From contig JAJIRX010000767.1 of assembly GCA_023853785.1 (NCBI GenBank), positions 62,001-126,000 on the forward strand: a DNA stretch of 64,000 nucleotides, read 5' to 3'. Position numbers and translations under genes: made by a program. The first letter of the stretch is position 1. Every line of letters starts with the position of its first letter. The notes beneath the pieces were generated by a model. It saw only the letters and a program-made list of their open reading frames with translations, did not search any database and was not told the DNA's origin. Below, piece after piece: positions 46,781 through 58,492 of the stretch. This DNA is from Psilocybe azurescens. Lineage: Eukaryota > Basidiomycota > Agaricomycetes > Agaricales > Agrocybaceae.

Positions 46781-47994
46781 GGGAGGTAAGTAGTGGAAGT
46801 AGAGAGCAAGATTGGCCTGTGAATCGTATCTGGCTCCCTTCGAAAAGAACCCCTTTAATTATAGCAGACTGGATACTCCCACAAGGTGTCAGACTTCTAC
46901 TTATTGTGAGCAAAAACACAATAGATCGGTTTTATTATAACCAGGTGGCATAGAGCGGTCAGTATCAGAAAACAGTGTACAAGAGCAATCAACATACAGT
47001 GCAGTTACGTCTTGACGTGTCGCCTCGCTTACTATGTTTTATCCGTGTCGAGGAGTGGAACGAAACTTTGAGACCTCACTAGTTTATATAGAAAACTTAT
47101 AAGCATCTATTCCCTCGGCTTCATCGTATAACACAAGCTGTGCCACAAATCGGAATGATGATCGAGTTCAACGTTCAAGGCGATGAATTCTCACAACCAG
47201 GTGACTACGCCGAGGCCAACTGACTTAAAGTTCAACTCGAACTTACAAGTTTATTACTGAAGGACACTTTGGTTTTATGAGTATTAGAAAGATATTACAC
47301 TGTTGTAATCTCTGCTTTTGTCAGCCTCGTATAAAGAAAGACAAGGAAAATGGGATTGATACACTAGCACAAGAGTAAGGAAAGAGCTACGGAATCGGGA
47401 ACGTATATATACTATGGAGGGTGAGACATAGAATAGAAGGGAAGAAAAAGATAAGATAAGGCGGTATCGTGACAGCTTTGTTTTAGATGGACATTATACC
47501 CCGACGACCATAACAACCTTCCTCGCAAGTACACAATAACTTTTCGCTTTAAGTTCGTATGATTCACGAGTTAAGTTTTTCTACCACCAGTTATTGCACC
47601 GTTGTATGAATCGAAAGGAACTGAGTATAGGAGCATCTGAATCTGTGCCTGTGACTTGCATCTATAACTTGTACCAGTGTGGCACTGTCGAATTTCAACT
47701 ATTGAATCTGAAATACTTTCGTAAGACCTCCCTATTTTTGCCCTATTCCTTAGACCTGATAATGTAGCTGATACTTCTGTAGTTACCTGGCGTGGCTCTA
47801 ATTGGAAGATATAATAGAGAGATGTCGCATTTAATGTAAGCGGAGCAAGGGACGGTGTCATGACGTCGACCTCGACGAAGCTTAGAAGAATCTAATCATA
47901 GTGATTCCATCAGAAATTAATTCGACAAAAACAGAATGAGTACACTATATTTGACACGGATTTAACCTGTTTTCGGTACCGTTCACAGCCGTTC
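46781..47994. other. Intergenic region between two tandem P450 genes
   Basis: Promoter side of the P450 at 46780 and 3' side of the P450 at 47995. No supported gene; open frames are short. Confidence 0.5.
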
Positions 47995-50739
47995 TTAAAC
48001 TTCATTTCCTTTGAACTCTTTCATGCGTATCCATAAACCACCCTGTCATGCAAATATCTAAAGTCAGATTCGACAGACGCACAGAGTGCAGAATAATATT
48101 TACCTTGATATACATGGTTACGTGAGCCATTGGAAATATCTTCTCCGTCGCTTTTAAGCTGTCGCCAGATGCCCACTCGGCAGGAGGAGGGGTATTCGAA
48201 GATTTGTCCAGGGAGAATTCAGTGAATTGCTGTAAGAGCCGAACGAGATAGAAGGTAGCTTCATGATATGCAAACTATATCGCAGGTGAGCAAGATTGCC
48301 AGGAGTTGAAGTAAGCAGAGCCACCTGTTGACCGATACAAATTCTGGGGCCAGCATTGAATGGACAGAAAATGTAGGGGTTTGGGGTAAAATATTTCTTC
48401 AGCCTCTCGTCAATGAACCTATCTGGGTCAAACTTCAAGGCTTTATTTGGACTCCGTGAGCGTCGAACAGGACAATTCTCTTGAAAAGACATACCGTCAG
48501 GGCCCCAGAGATCTTCTCGACGGTGTATATTTGTGACGGAATATAGTACACTAGTGTTATAGCTATGAGCACCAACTCATTGGGATGATGTAAAGACATG
48601 TATGCACATACGTTGTATTTGCTGGGACATATATTGGCTTATCCCCGGATTTCTTGGTGGTCAAAACTGTGGCCTTTGTGCTAATTCTAGACGGCAATTT
48701 TCAGCATGACCATGGCCTGTACGATTTACCAAATCTACCTTGAGTCGGCTGGGCTTTTAATAGAAGATAATTAATTAGATTGTTGATTAGTGTGTTCTAG
48801 CAAGGAAGAGACATACACAGGTGGATAGAGTCGGAGAACCTCTGCAGTGGAGGTTTGAGTGAGTTACTCAATGTTTTAAAGAATTTCTAGAGAAACGTAC
48901 CGTTCAGAAAAGCCCTCATATATCTCATTTCCCGCATTTGGTCATAATTCGGGCTTTCAATGGCCCCGACTTTCTCAAATATCTCGTCACGAAGCCGTTT
49001 CTCGATGTCCGGGTGTTCGGCGAGCATATACACCGCAAAGCTCAGAAGACACATGGTCTCAAGGAGTTAGTATCAGTAAGAGAAGCGTATGGAAAGCACT
49101 TTAGCACTCACCGTATCACGTCCGGCAAGAAGGAGATTGACGAGCTAAGGGAGCGATGTAGCATGATGAGAATTGTATGAATCGTTGGTCAAGATGACTG
49201 TACCTCGTCTTTGATAACCTTGGGATCTGAATGAATATTTCATCCATTAGTATCCGTAGAAATACTGGGATTAAGGTCACTGACCCTGAGTATGCTTGAC
49301 CAGATGAGAAATGAACGTCTCTTCCTCATTTTCATCGTGAGATTTCTCGTTGAGTAGTTCTTGCTCTCGGGTATCCAAAGCCTTTCTCATCAATGGATCA
49401 ATAAACACATCCATGGCCTTCCTGAATGGCAATACTTTGTCGCCGGTAAGCTCCTCCAGTGGCCAAGCATCTCCCATTCTGATACGCATGACTGTCAAAT
49501 GTAATCCTTCCATAAACGAGTCGGCGAATATACTAGCAGGATGATCATGGAGAGATGCATCATTTTTAGACGATTCTTGACCTGGGTATGGCATTCCAGC
49601 AGAGAGCGACTCAACGCTTCCGCCGAAAAGGAATTCTGCAGCTGAATCGAGGGTAAAGCGAGCAATAAGATCCTAAATAACCAAACTGAGTTATCGAGTA
49701 AATACTGAAAGGCATATAAAGTGACCTGAAAGTCTATAGAATAGCCTTCAGACAGCCTCTTCTTGGCCATCTGTAACGATATTGTGGAATTGCGGTCGTA
49801 GATGTGGAAATCGCTTATACGCTCCCGACTAAAAACGGTCGCGACATGGCACGGTGAAATCTATTAATAGATAATTAGGTTAAATGAGCATGATCAGGGA
49901 TTCTCATTGAGAGTCTACGCACTTCCACATTTCGCCTGTATGCTAAAACCATCAGGATCCGACCGAGTGCAAGAAATTTGGTACGCACCATCTGAATTGA
50001 AGACTCCTGTTCCTAGTAACGAGTCCAATTGAGAAATCAGGGTTGGACCTACAAGACCGTACCATCCGTATCAGCAATGTGATTATGCAACGTGCAGAGG
50101 GCTAGCCTTTGTCAAAGTTATCAAATTGGGTGGCGAGGACTGCCTATAGGTGACAGAGGTGTGAGCTACAGTCAGAATTGAATGTCGCATTGGTGACATT
50201 ACTCAATCCCCTACCTTGACATGGTCGGGCTCGAGGGTAGAAATCTTCGGCAATCATAATAGTCAGCATGGAAGAGGTCACAGGTGGTCTTACTCTCACA
50301 AATTTGGTGTTCAAAAGATTGAACCGATAAGTATTGCCATATTTCTTCGCCCATTGGAGGTATATGTCAGCTGCAGTTCGTGGGGCATGTCAGATATCAA
50401 TTGAATGGATATTTTTAAATGAAAAGACATACCGGGATAGCCGCCTCGGAATGATTCCGCCATCTTAGAGACAATAGAGAGTAATGGGTCGTCCACCTTA
50501 GGTGCAATAACTGCACCATGAGCGGCAGCGGCCCTCTTGTCTGCCCATTCCGAATAGTAGATGTTGCACAGGAAGAGAATAGGTCTGGCCAAAAGAGAGA
50601 AGAGGACAACGACCAAGGTAGACAATGAGATGTTTGTTTGATGCAGCAAGACCTTGACCGAGGCATAGGTCACAGCCGAAGGAATTGCAAAATAAGGCAA
50701 GTTTCGTAGTAGGTACACTAAACCTGGGGGTAAATCCAT
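47995..50739 (-). CDS. CYP63-like cytochrome P450, one apparent frameshift
   Basis: The start is [17 protein letters not shown] at 50739. Seen: [43 protein letters not shown] and [13 protein letters not shown] near 49850-49800; [25 protein letters not shown] near 49110; EVLRLYPPV near 48835; [43 protein letters not shown] near 48340; and [15 protein letters not shown] with TAA at 47995. The only break is a five-base run at 49831-49835 (T5 on the coding strand) where six bases keep RPFFSRERIS in frame. Elsewhere exons and introns are clean, so a sequence error is likely. It is a tandem neighbour of the P450 at 44119. Confidence 0.84.
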
Positions 50740-51395
50740 GGCGATTGAAATTGCAGTGGTCCGGGGTAGTAGTGAACTGATGAAGAGTGCTCAGGCCGAC
50801 CCTCATGCCAGACGTCTCTTTTAAAGACTCTTTGGTGAGTCTCACGCCTGGAATACCACATGCTTAACACTAGACAGGAAGGTGCTTTCATTAGATATGT
50901 GTCTTTTCGATAGTCCAATAAGAAGCTTTCCAAGGAGACGTTTGTATTCGGCTTGAGAGCAACTGGCAGTGAGTGGTCTCCACTTCATTAGAAAGCAGCC
51001 CCCTGCGTAACTTCCGCTTATCGTTTGCCGTATATCGCTCCGCTTAGAATTTCTGCCAAGTTAGACTTCTATAAAAATAACGCCCTGTTCGGGATTCTCA
51101 CTAAATACTATTTATATAAATCACAGGTTTTCTGCAGATAAACAGAAGTTTCAATACTTCAACTGTATGCTATAATCGAATCTACGGTATCTTCATCTCA
51201 ATTACAGGACTTCAGTAAAATTTGAGGGTGTGGCTCAGGAAGAGAATAGACCTTTGGCTTCAAAAGAACAGTCACATATATCCGTTGCTAAGTTCCATCC
51301 GCAAGGGTTTCGTGCAAGCGTATATGGGCTTAAAATTAGAGCTTAAGAAAGCAACGTCGCAGTAGCTGAATATCAAACGCATGCTGATAGGCATC
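50740..51395. other. Intergenic, P450 upstream region
   Basis: No supported gene. Should contain the promoter of the P450 starting at 50739. Confidence 0.45.
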
Positions 51396-51919
51396 CTATT
51401 CTGAGGACTCACACGCGAGAGTTTCCCCGACAGATTCGCACGACACACTGACCCCTTGACCAGAGAGTGCTTCGGTCTCGGGGATGTGTAAGAAGGTATG
51501 AGGTCGATAGCTTAAGCTCATGCTCCCTTTCATCCGGAGATTGGCTTCAAGCACTCCAACGACGAAAGTATGTGTCAAGGTACATGAGATGTGCCGGTAG
51601 CTAGTCATCTGAAATGACCTGCATTATGAATCCCAAGGTTAATAGAGACGATAGAAACATAGAAATAAGCAGTAGAAGTGATGGAAGTGAGCAATCGTTC
51701 AATGTCACTGATCGAAGAAGCCTGTATGATTTGTTCAAGGTGAGTAGACCGGCTTCTACCCGAAGTTTCCGGAAGGTTGACGGTGATTAGGTGTCCCTTT
51801 GGCAATGGTAATGGCTCTGTAAGCCTCTCTGAGCCCTCAAGGAGTCTACCCATGCGCTCGCGGCGGGTCGGTAGGACTGTCAAAAATTCTTGGGCTAATC
51901 TAACGTGGTTTCTGAGCAC
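51396..51919 (-). CDS. Hypothetical protein, possibly two frames of one gene
   Basis: A 104-codon frame from ATG at 51919 (MLRNHVRLAQEFLTVLPTRR) ends with TGA at 51605. A second frame starts at an overlapping ATGA and runs to 51396 (MTSYRHISCTLTHTFVVGVL). The two could be one protein joined by a small intron or a missing base. I do not recognise a domain. A perfect hairpin covers the putative start codon. No expression evidence, so this is tentative. Confidence 0.3.
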
Positions 51920-51940
51920 TTCATTGTGTGAAGTGCTCAG
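51912..51940. repeat. Perfect 12-bp hairpin with 5-base loop
   Basis: CTGAGCACTTCA faces TGAAGTGCTCAG around TTGTG. It covers the ATG (51917-51919) of the tentative gene to its left and is followed by TTATATAAG at 51941-51949, which could be a TATA box. Confidence 0.6.
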
Positions 51941-51949
51941 TTATATAAG

Positions 51950-53104
51950 ATTTTTGAGACAGAGCTTAGTAGGGACTATTTACGTTCAATACGGAAATTG
52001 GCATCCGTTAATGGCCGGAGTTCCCACCTCGTACATCAGCTAACTTACGCATTAAGCGGCTTAGATCATGTATCATGAGCATAAACTGACGTACGTGTTG
52101 TACAGTTGCAGTACAGTTTGAGGTCTGGCTAAGACTCGTGATCTTCGAAGCTCAAACTTTTGTGAGAAAGGAAAATGCCAGTTAACCTAAGCTTTAAGAA
52201 GTAAATGAAAGACAAATTAAACATTCATGACCTGGGGAAAAAATAAGTAAGCGCCCAATCAGAGCGAACACCACTTTGGTGATTCTCAGCTCTTTCATCC
52301 GAATCCACAATTCAACCCAGATATACACGTTCATCAGAAGAGACAGAAATGAATTAAAAAACTTTGAAACACAGTCAGTAGGCCGGGTGAAATTGTAAAG
52401 AAGGCGAGCGTTGTAATATGGCTTCATGATAAGCAAACAGTTTCAATTAAGCACTCAGCATGTTGATTCAAACTTTGTGCGGATCATTGGTGCGTCGCTG
52501 TATATTCACTATCGTATACAAACAGCTGAAAGTGAAGTAAATTTACGACGGGCGGGTTGAAGAATGACAGAAGCATATATTTTACATTTTTAGGGATGTC
52601 TCTCCACGACGAGCAGGGAGCAGGACAGTCGGCACTCAGGCTGTCAGCACATTCATTACGAGATAGCTGCGTCAATGAAAGCCACATGCTAGTTAAAAAC
52701 ACGCTCTGCTGCTCAGCTTCTCAATACTGACGCCATTGATACGACGCCTCGGTCAGATTGGGTAAACTTGTGGGCGCCTACGAGATGTCGGTCAGATGGC
52801 GCGCCAAAACCACAATTTACGACTTACGATGCGTCGCGCGTCGCATGTGCCATGACATCGACAACAACAAATGATGCTGTCGCCTTGCAACCCGACCCAT
52901 TTCACAATCCACCTTATTGAAAAGGTTGTACAGATGGATGTACAACGGACTAATGCTCAAAAGTGCCCTTTAAGTATGTCATTATTGGTTTTCTTCATTA
53001 TTGATAGTTGGTTTCTGACCTTAAATCAGGGTTAAGGCCAAAGGTCTGACAAAATTTCTCATCTCTTTCCAATCTCTTTCCCAACGCTGATCTTGACCTC
53101 CACA
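51950..53104. other. Intergenic region upstream of ADE2
   Basis: No supported gene. The open frames at 52194-52702 (minus) lack features. The proximal part should hold the ADE2 promoter. Confidence 0.45.
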
Positions 53105-55079
53105 ATGTCTGAAAAGATTGTTGGAATACTTGGTGCGCGTGAGTCCAATTAGGTTGATACGGTCATTACATACTAATATTGCGCTCCTGCGGTTCAGGAT
53201 TTCATCTTTTTGGATACGTGAAAACCAATATATTTGAATAGGGGTGGCCAGCTTGGTCGTATGCTGGCAGCGTCTGCTTCGCTTTTGAATGTAAATGTCA
53301 TTATCCTCGACGACGGAGAGCATGGACCCGCCAAACGAATCGTTGCACCTTCGGCACCACATCTGTCTCATGTTGATGGATCGTTTGCAAACCCGGAGAA
53401 GATACGCGAATTGGCTAATAGAGTGGACGTCCTTACGATAGAGATCGAGCACGTAAACACTGTGACACTCCAAGAAGTTCAATCTGCCTTTCAGCATAAG
53501 GATTTTGCCGTTCATCCACACCCATCTACCGTCGAGGTCATTCAAGATAAATATCGACAGAAGGTTCATTTATCCTCTCACGGCCTGCCAATATCGGATT
53601 TTGTGCCAGTGGAGTCGTCCGTAGAGTCCATCTCTGATGTCGCAGGAAAGTTGGGGCTACCTCTGATGCTGAAAAGCCGTACATTGGCTTATGATGGACG
53701 TGGAAATTTTGTCCTCCGGGAGCTTGGACAGGCCCAAGAAGCGATCACCGCTCTCAACAACCGACCCTTATACGCAGAAAAATGGGTTCCGTTCAAACAG
53801 GAAATTGCAGTAATGGTTGTAAGAAGTGTCGATGGACAAGTTCAATCATATCCTGTCGTGGAAACCATTCACAAGGACAACATCTGCCATCTCGTATTCG
53901 CGCCGCTTCGGAGTCGAGACGCTTCACTTTCACAGCGAGCAAGAACCATAGCCGAAGCCGCTGTTAAGTCTTTCTCCGGCGCTGGCGTGTTTGGTGTAGA
54001 AATGTTCTTGATGGAAAATGGTACGTGACTTTCTGGCTGTGACGAAGTCCGTATCCTGACACGTCGCAAAGGAAATATCTTCATCAACGAAATTGCACCT
54101 CGACCCCATAATTCTGGTCATTACACAATTGAAGCCTGTAATACGTCCCAATACGAAAATCATCTTCGCGCAATCCTCTCACTACCACTTGGCTCAACCG
54201 CACTCAAAGTTCCATCTGCCGCGATGCTCAACTTGATCGGATTTTCATCGTCAATGCAGGAGATAAAGAAGACAGTAGATATTGCGCTGTCTATTCCTGG
54301 TGTCTCAGTACATCTCTATGGGAAGTCCGAGTGTCGAAAGGGTCGCAAAATGGGGCATATCACCATCGTAGCCGATTCCGACGCGCAGCTGAGAAGCCGT
54401 CTGCGCCCCCTTCTCGAGTCCTTGCCTGCAAGTACATCAGAAGAGGTTGATCTCTACGCGCCCGCTGTCTTTGCGCCAGGATCTGGGTTCTCCGATCCAA
54501 ATCCACTGGTAGGTATCATCATGGGCTCGGACTCCGATCTTCCCGTTATGCTGCCTGCTGCTCGAGTCCTTGATCAATTTAAAATTCCCTACGAGCTTAC
54601 TATCGTCTCCGCGCATCGGACGCCTGATCGGCTGGTCGAATACGCTCGCTCGGCGTCGACAAGAGGGCTGCGAACTATCATCGCGGGGGCCGGCGGCGCT
54701 GCTCATCTGCCAGGGATGGTGGCCGCCATGACGGCGCTCCCGGTTATCGGCGTTCCTGTCAAAGGCAGCACGCTCGACGGCGTAGATTCTTTACATAGCA
54801 TTGTACAGATGCCAGTACGTCGACTTACTAGTTCTATAGTTCTGACGCGCTTATCTCTGACGTACTTTTTTTTTTTAGCGCGGTATACCCGTGGCCACTG
54901 TGGCCATCAACAACGGTATGAACGCGGGATTGCTCGCTGTTCGTATACTTTCCGCCGGTATCCCAGGCCTCATCGATGCCATGGACCAATATATGAAAAC
55001 GATGGAAGGAGAAGTCCTCGGAAAAGTTGAAAAGCTCAAGGAGGTGGGATGGGAACAATACCAGGTAAAACGAACATGA
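53105..55079 (+). CDS. ADE2: Phosphoribosylaminoimidazole carboxylase (purine biosynthesis)
   Basis: Bifunctional-type fungal AIR carboxylase making CAIR from AIR. Four exons: 53105-53132, 53242-54020, 54072-54814, 54879-55079. The N-terminal PurK-like ATP-grasp part shows [82 protein letters not shown]. The C-terminal PurE-like part shows [69 protein letters not shown]. About 580 residues, standard length. The first join is one base out with the canonical donor at 53133. The acceptor side has G4 at 53241-53244 where G5 would give ILGGGQLGR. A GC donor at 53137 is the alternative and would give ILGAGGQLGR. Otherwise intact. Confidence 0.94.
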
Positions 55080-56301
55080 AGATCCTAGGTGCCAATCTCT
55101 ATGTTACCAAGATAATGAAAATATTTTGATGACTTCGTTCTTCACGCGCCGAACTGAAGAGATTAGAGTTCAGTAAAGGCGTGGGATAGTTCGCTTATTG
55201 CACCGTCAGCTCAGTGGTCAGTTTCTACAGCGACCGTGATCTCTATACTTGTAAGTTGTTTTGTCCTCAACCACGGCTTATCCGTTACCTCATACTTAGG
55301 TCATATGTATACTATCAAGGTGTGCACACATCCACTTTCCTTCGACTTTCTCACCGTCGTCTCGTAATTAGTTGTTGGGCAAATTTGACCATGGCACATC
55401 ACCTCTTGGACATACTCTTTCCATCACGAAAGGGAGCCTGAAAATCACCAACGAACCAGATAATGATTTCCTACTGCCCTACGACAAGACCGACTCGGAG
55501 CGATTCTAACAGGGACCGAGTGTAAACCTGACAGAGGAGCGACCGCTGCGACCCAATGGGCAAGACCCCGGTGAGGTAGCCTCGATTATCTTTGGCTACT
55601 GTTTTCCTAGGCTCCGGCAGAAGGGACTCCCAGATACCAAAAATCAATGCTCAAGCCATGTCCACTTTGGGTTGCAGTCTGCAAAATGTGGCGTCAAATC
55701 GCTTGGTTGTTCCTCCGCCTCTGGATTACAGTATTTGGACCGAATTCCTGATATCCATGTCGAGACTTGTACCTTCGATTCAGACACGCACCTACAACCT
55801 ACTCAGAGCGTGTTCTCTCATGTTATGTGTTTTTCGATATCGGCTAATTGGACCCCACTCATTTGAGATATATACTAATCTCTCAGGAGAAAGAAATCAA
55901 ACGTTTGACACGATTTTGATCTTCAACGAAACCATTAAGTTCAATTAGCGGTCCGGTTTGGCTTATAACCCTAATTTGAGGTTATTGTTTCAACCTAATA
56001 TTTTGGACACTCATCTTTGACATGTTTGTGACCTGTCTTGTCAGGGACTGACCACTGGCTTGGACCTGTTAGTTGCTCAAATGACCTCAACGCTTAAGCT
56101 TGAGGCTTCAGATATTTCTTTCTCCATGGTCCATACAAAGACCGCCGGCGCCCGGTCCATCCATTTCGATATTTCCTAGGTTGCACATGTCGATGCAGCT
56201 AAAGAAGTGCCCTCGCGCTCGTTCTCGCTCCACGAGCTTCTTTTGAATTCAAAGGTGTTTCTGATCCCATACAAGATAATGACGACCCAGAAACTTTCAT
56301 A
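55080..56301. other. ADE2 downstream region, unresolved
   Basis: No supported gene. An open stretch at 55592-55948 has no recognised features. Confidence 0.4.
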
Positions 56302-56655
56302 TTGCCTCACATGAAATTTTCATTCTCTACCCTCGTTCCTGGCGATTCGAAATTTGAGACCATCTTTTCAGACAGGGAACTCACAGAGTTCGGGCATCCA
56401 GATCGCAATTACCTGTTCTTTGGAGCACCTGGGGACGTCTACATCAGCCTTGGGCCTGGGAAGTACACAGTATACGGAAAAACAAGCTCGATGGATTGGA
56501 AAATATGGCCATGGGCTCTAATGGTATTGAACGGCCTTCGCCATCCCGCATATTCTGAACACATTTTGTTCACAAAAGAATCCGGCCGGTCTACCGAAGT
56601 GGGGTGGTTTAGAAAGCGCGTGTGTGAGAACAACTGTGAATATGTTTACTTCTAG
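56302..56655 (+). CDS. Hypothetical ORF
   Basis: The frame opens upstream of the ATG (about 56265, SDPIQDNDDPETFILPHMKF) and runs to TAG at 56655, ending RKRVCENNCEYVYF. It holds YLFFGAPGDVYISLGPGKYT. Composition is protein-like and the frame is one of the longest in this stretch, but I recognise no family. It may be the last exon of a longer gene or a relic. Confidence 0.3.
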   Translation: MPHMKFSFSTLVPGDSKFETIFSDRELTEFGHPDRNYLFFGAPGDVYISLGPGKYTVYGKTSSMDWKIWPWALMVLNGLRHPAYSEHILFTKESGRSTEVGWFRKRVCENNCEYVYF

Positions 56656-57429
56656 ATTTGAACGGTGTAGACGCTTATGTTCAAAATTAATCATCTCGCG
56701 CGTTCTATCCTCATGCCCTGCCAAAGTCAAGGGGCCCTGTAAGAAACGAAACTGGAGAAGAATTGGAACTCCCGAAAACCAGACGCGTTGCTAAAATACA
56801 AAAAATGATGAGTTAATTCAACATCCTCAATCTCAATCTAACGAGGTGTCTGCCTGAAAACATCCAACTTCGTGATCCAATTAAAGTTGCTCTGGTCTGA
56901 ATTTGCAACCGTCCTCACAGCTCGATAACTCTGCTTTACTCTTTACTACTAAAACTCTCAACCACAGTGCAATGCAAGAAATAGACAATATAGAATTCAT
57001 CGATTTTTATGAGTTCTGTCACAATAGATAATAGTGAGTCCCTAGAAGAGGCAACAGTTTGTCAATTGGACACCTTTTTCCCCTTGTTAATATATCAAGC
57101 CAATAATATCCAGATATCCAGCTCATTCCCTTCGGGCAACCCGAATGAATCGGAGAATGGAAATATCGAAACGCAACGAAGTTGTTTCATCTAATGTACC
57201 TTCGCCAATTTCCAAGGCTGGCAGCCAGGAGGCATTTCCATTCCCGAACGCAGGCCCATCGCCTCTTAGTGCTCTTGATGCGACTTATGCGCGAAAAACG
57301 AGATAGTCGACACATCAGCACAAACGGATGAGTCGTAAGACGTCAGTTCTTTCCCTAAATTCCGTTTAAAGTTCAAAACTTCCCTAGGCCTTGTCCAGCG
57401 ACCGACGATGATAGCATGATTGCGTGAAA

Positions 57430-58008
57430 ATGTCTATCACCCAGCCAACGACAGTAACAATACATGCGAAGGAAGTGTCAGAACACATGGATGGGCTCCG
57501 CACATTCGATGAACCGATTGTCACCATCCCTGCAGAGATTGCCGTCAAAAACGAAGATCTGGCAATAGACACGATGGCACATCCGCTGTTTGGTAAAGTT
57601 ATATCTCTATGCCGGTGACAACTGAGACAAATGACCGGATTTCCTTATAGTCAACCTGGACACCGTATTCTCAGATAGCAACTCGTTTTTTCGAGATATG
57701 TCGCTTTAAATGTCGTGTAGCATGTAATATCTGCCTGCTTCTTTCCGAGTACTGACTATTAGAGACACACTCAGGTTGGATGCGAACCATGTTCCACCGC
57801 CTGGAGGCGAACGACACGGTAATGTGTAGATTGTGCCTGTGAGTGACCCTTTGTTTTAATACTTTACCTAAATGGTATCGACTTGCTATTCTTAAATATA
57901 TGATATAGCGCGGAATTATCGTCGAAAATTTCCAAGTTTCTCCTTGGAGCGACCGGCCTTGACGTTCTCATCAAACACTGTCAGCAAGGATCACTCAGAC
58001 ATGTATAA
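57430..58008 (+). CDS. Possible BED-type zinc-finger protein fragment
   Basis: A first exon starts MSITQPTTVTIHAKEVSEHM at 57430. After an intron with acceptor at 57775 comes WMRTMFHRLEANDTVMCRLC. After another intron come AELSSKISKFLLGATGLDVL and IKHCQQGSLRH, then TAA at 58008. The W-x-x-x-F start, CxxC pair and later histidines have the order of a BED finger, found in hAT transposases and in host proteins derived from them. Joins are inferred and no transposase catalytic part follows. Low certainty. Confidence 0.3.
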
Positions 58009-58492
58009 GATTTTGCTGGAATTGGATGCCGAACAGCTCGTCAAGCTTGAAACTTCTTTGAATGATAGCCGATAACTCGTACCTCTGCCTATAAACGCAG
58101 AACACTTATCTTGCTAACCCAAAACTGCCGGGACGACCTCGGACAACGTATCTAAAGACTGCACCATACATATTCTTTTTGGGGGGCGAATGGCCTGATA
58201 TGATGAAAAAAACTTCGGATGTATCCCGGATGGAAATATGCATTGGAAATATAGTTTGACATAGAACTGAGAAAGCGCTTGGAAAGCGTGTCCAACCGGC
58301 AACTCCTGAAGCCCAGTGAAAATCAACTCTATGTCACATGATTTAATTTTGGTCCAAAACTAATTGAAAACGGCGTCCAGTGCACGATAAAGCGAATTAT
58401 ACGGCCAGAGATATATTTGGCTGATGCGGCGTGTACGACAAATGGTAAATAAATGTTACAAATGAATGCAACCTGCAAATGTCCCAGAACAA

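Noticed and set aside
52194..52702. Two minus-strand frames upstream of ADE2
   Set aside because: Low-complexity AT-rich sequence with no recognised features or splice support.
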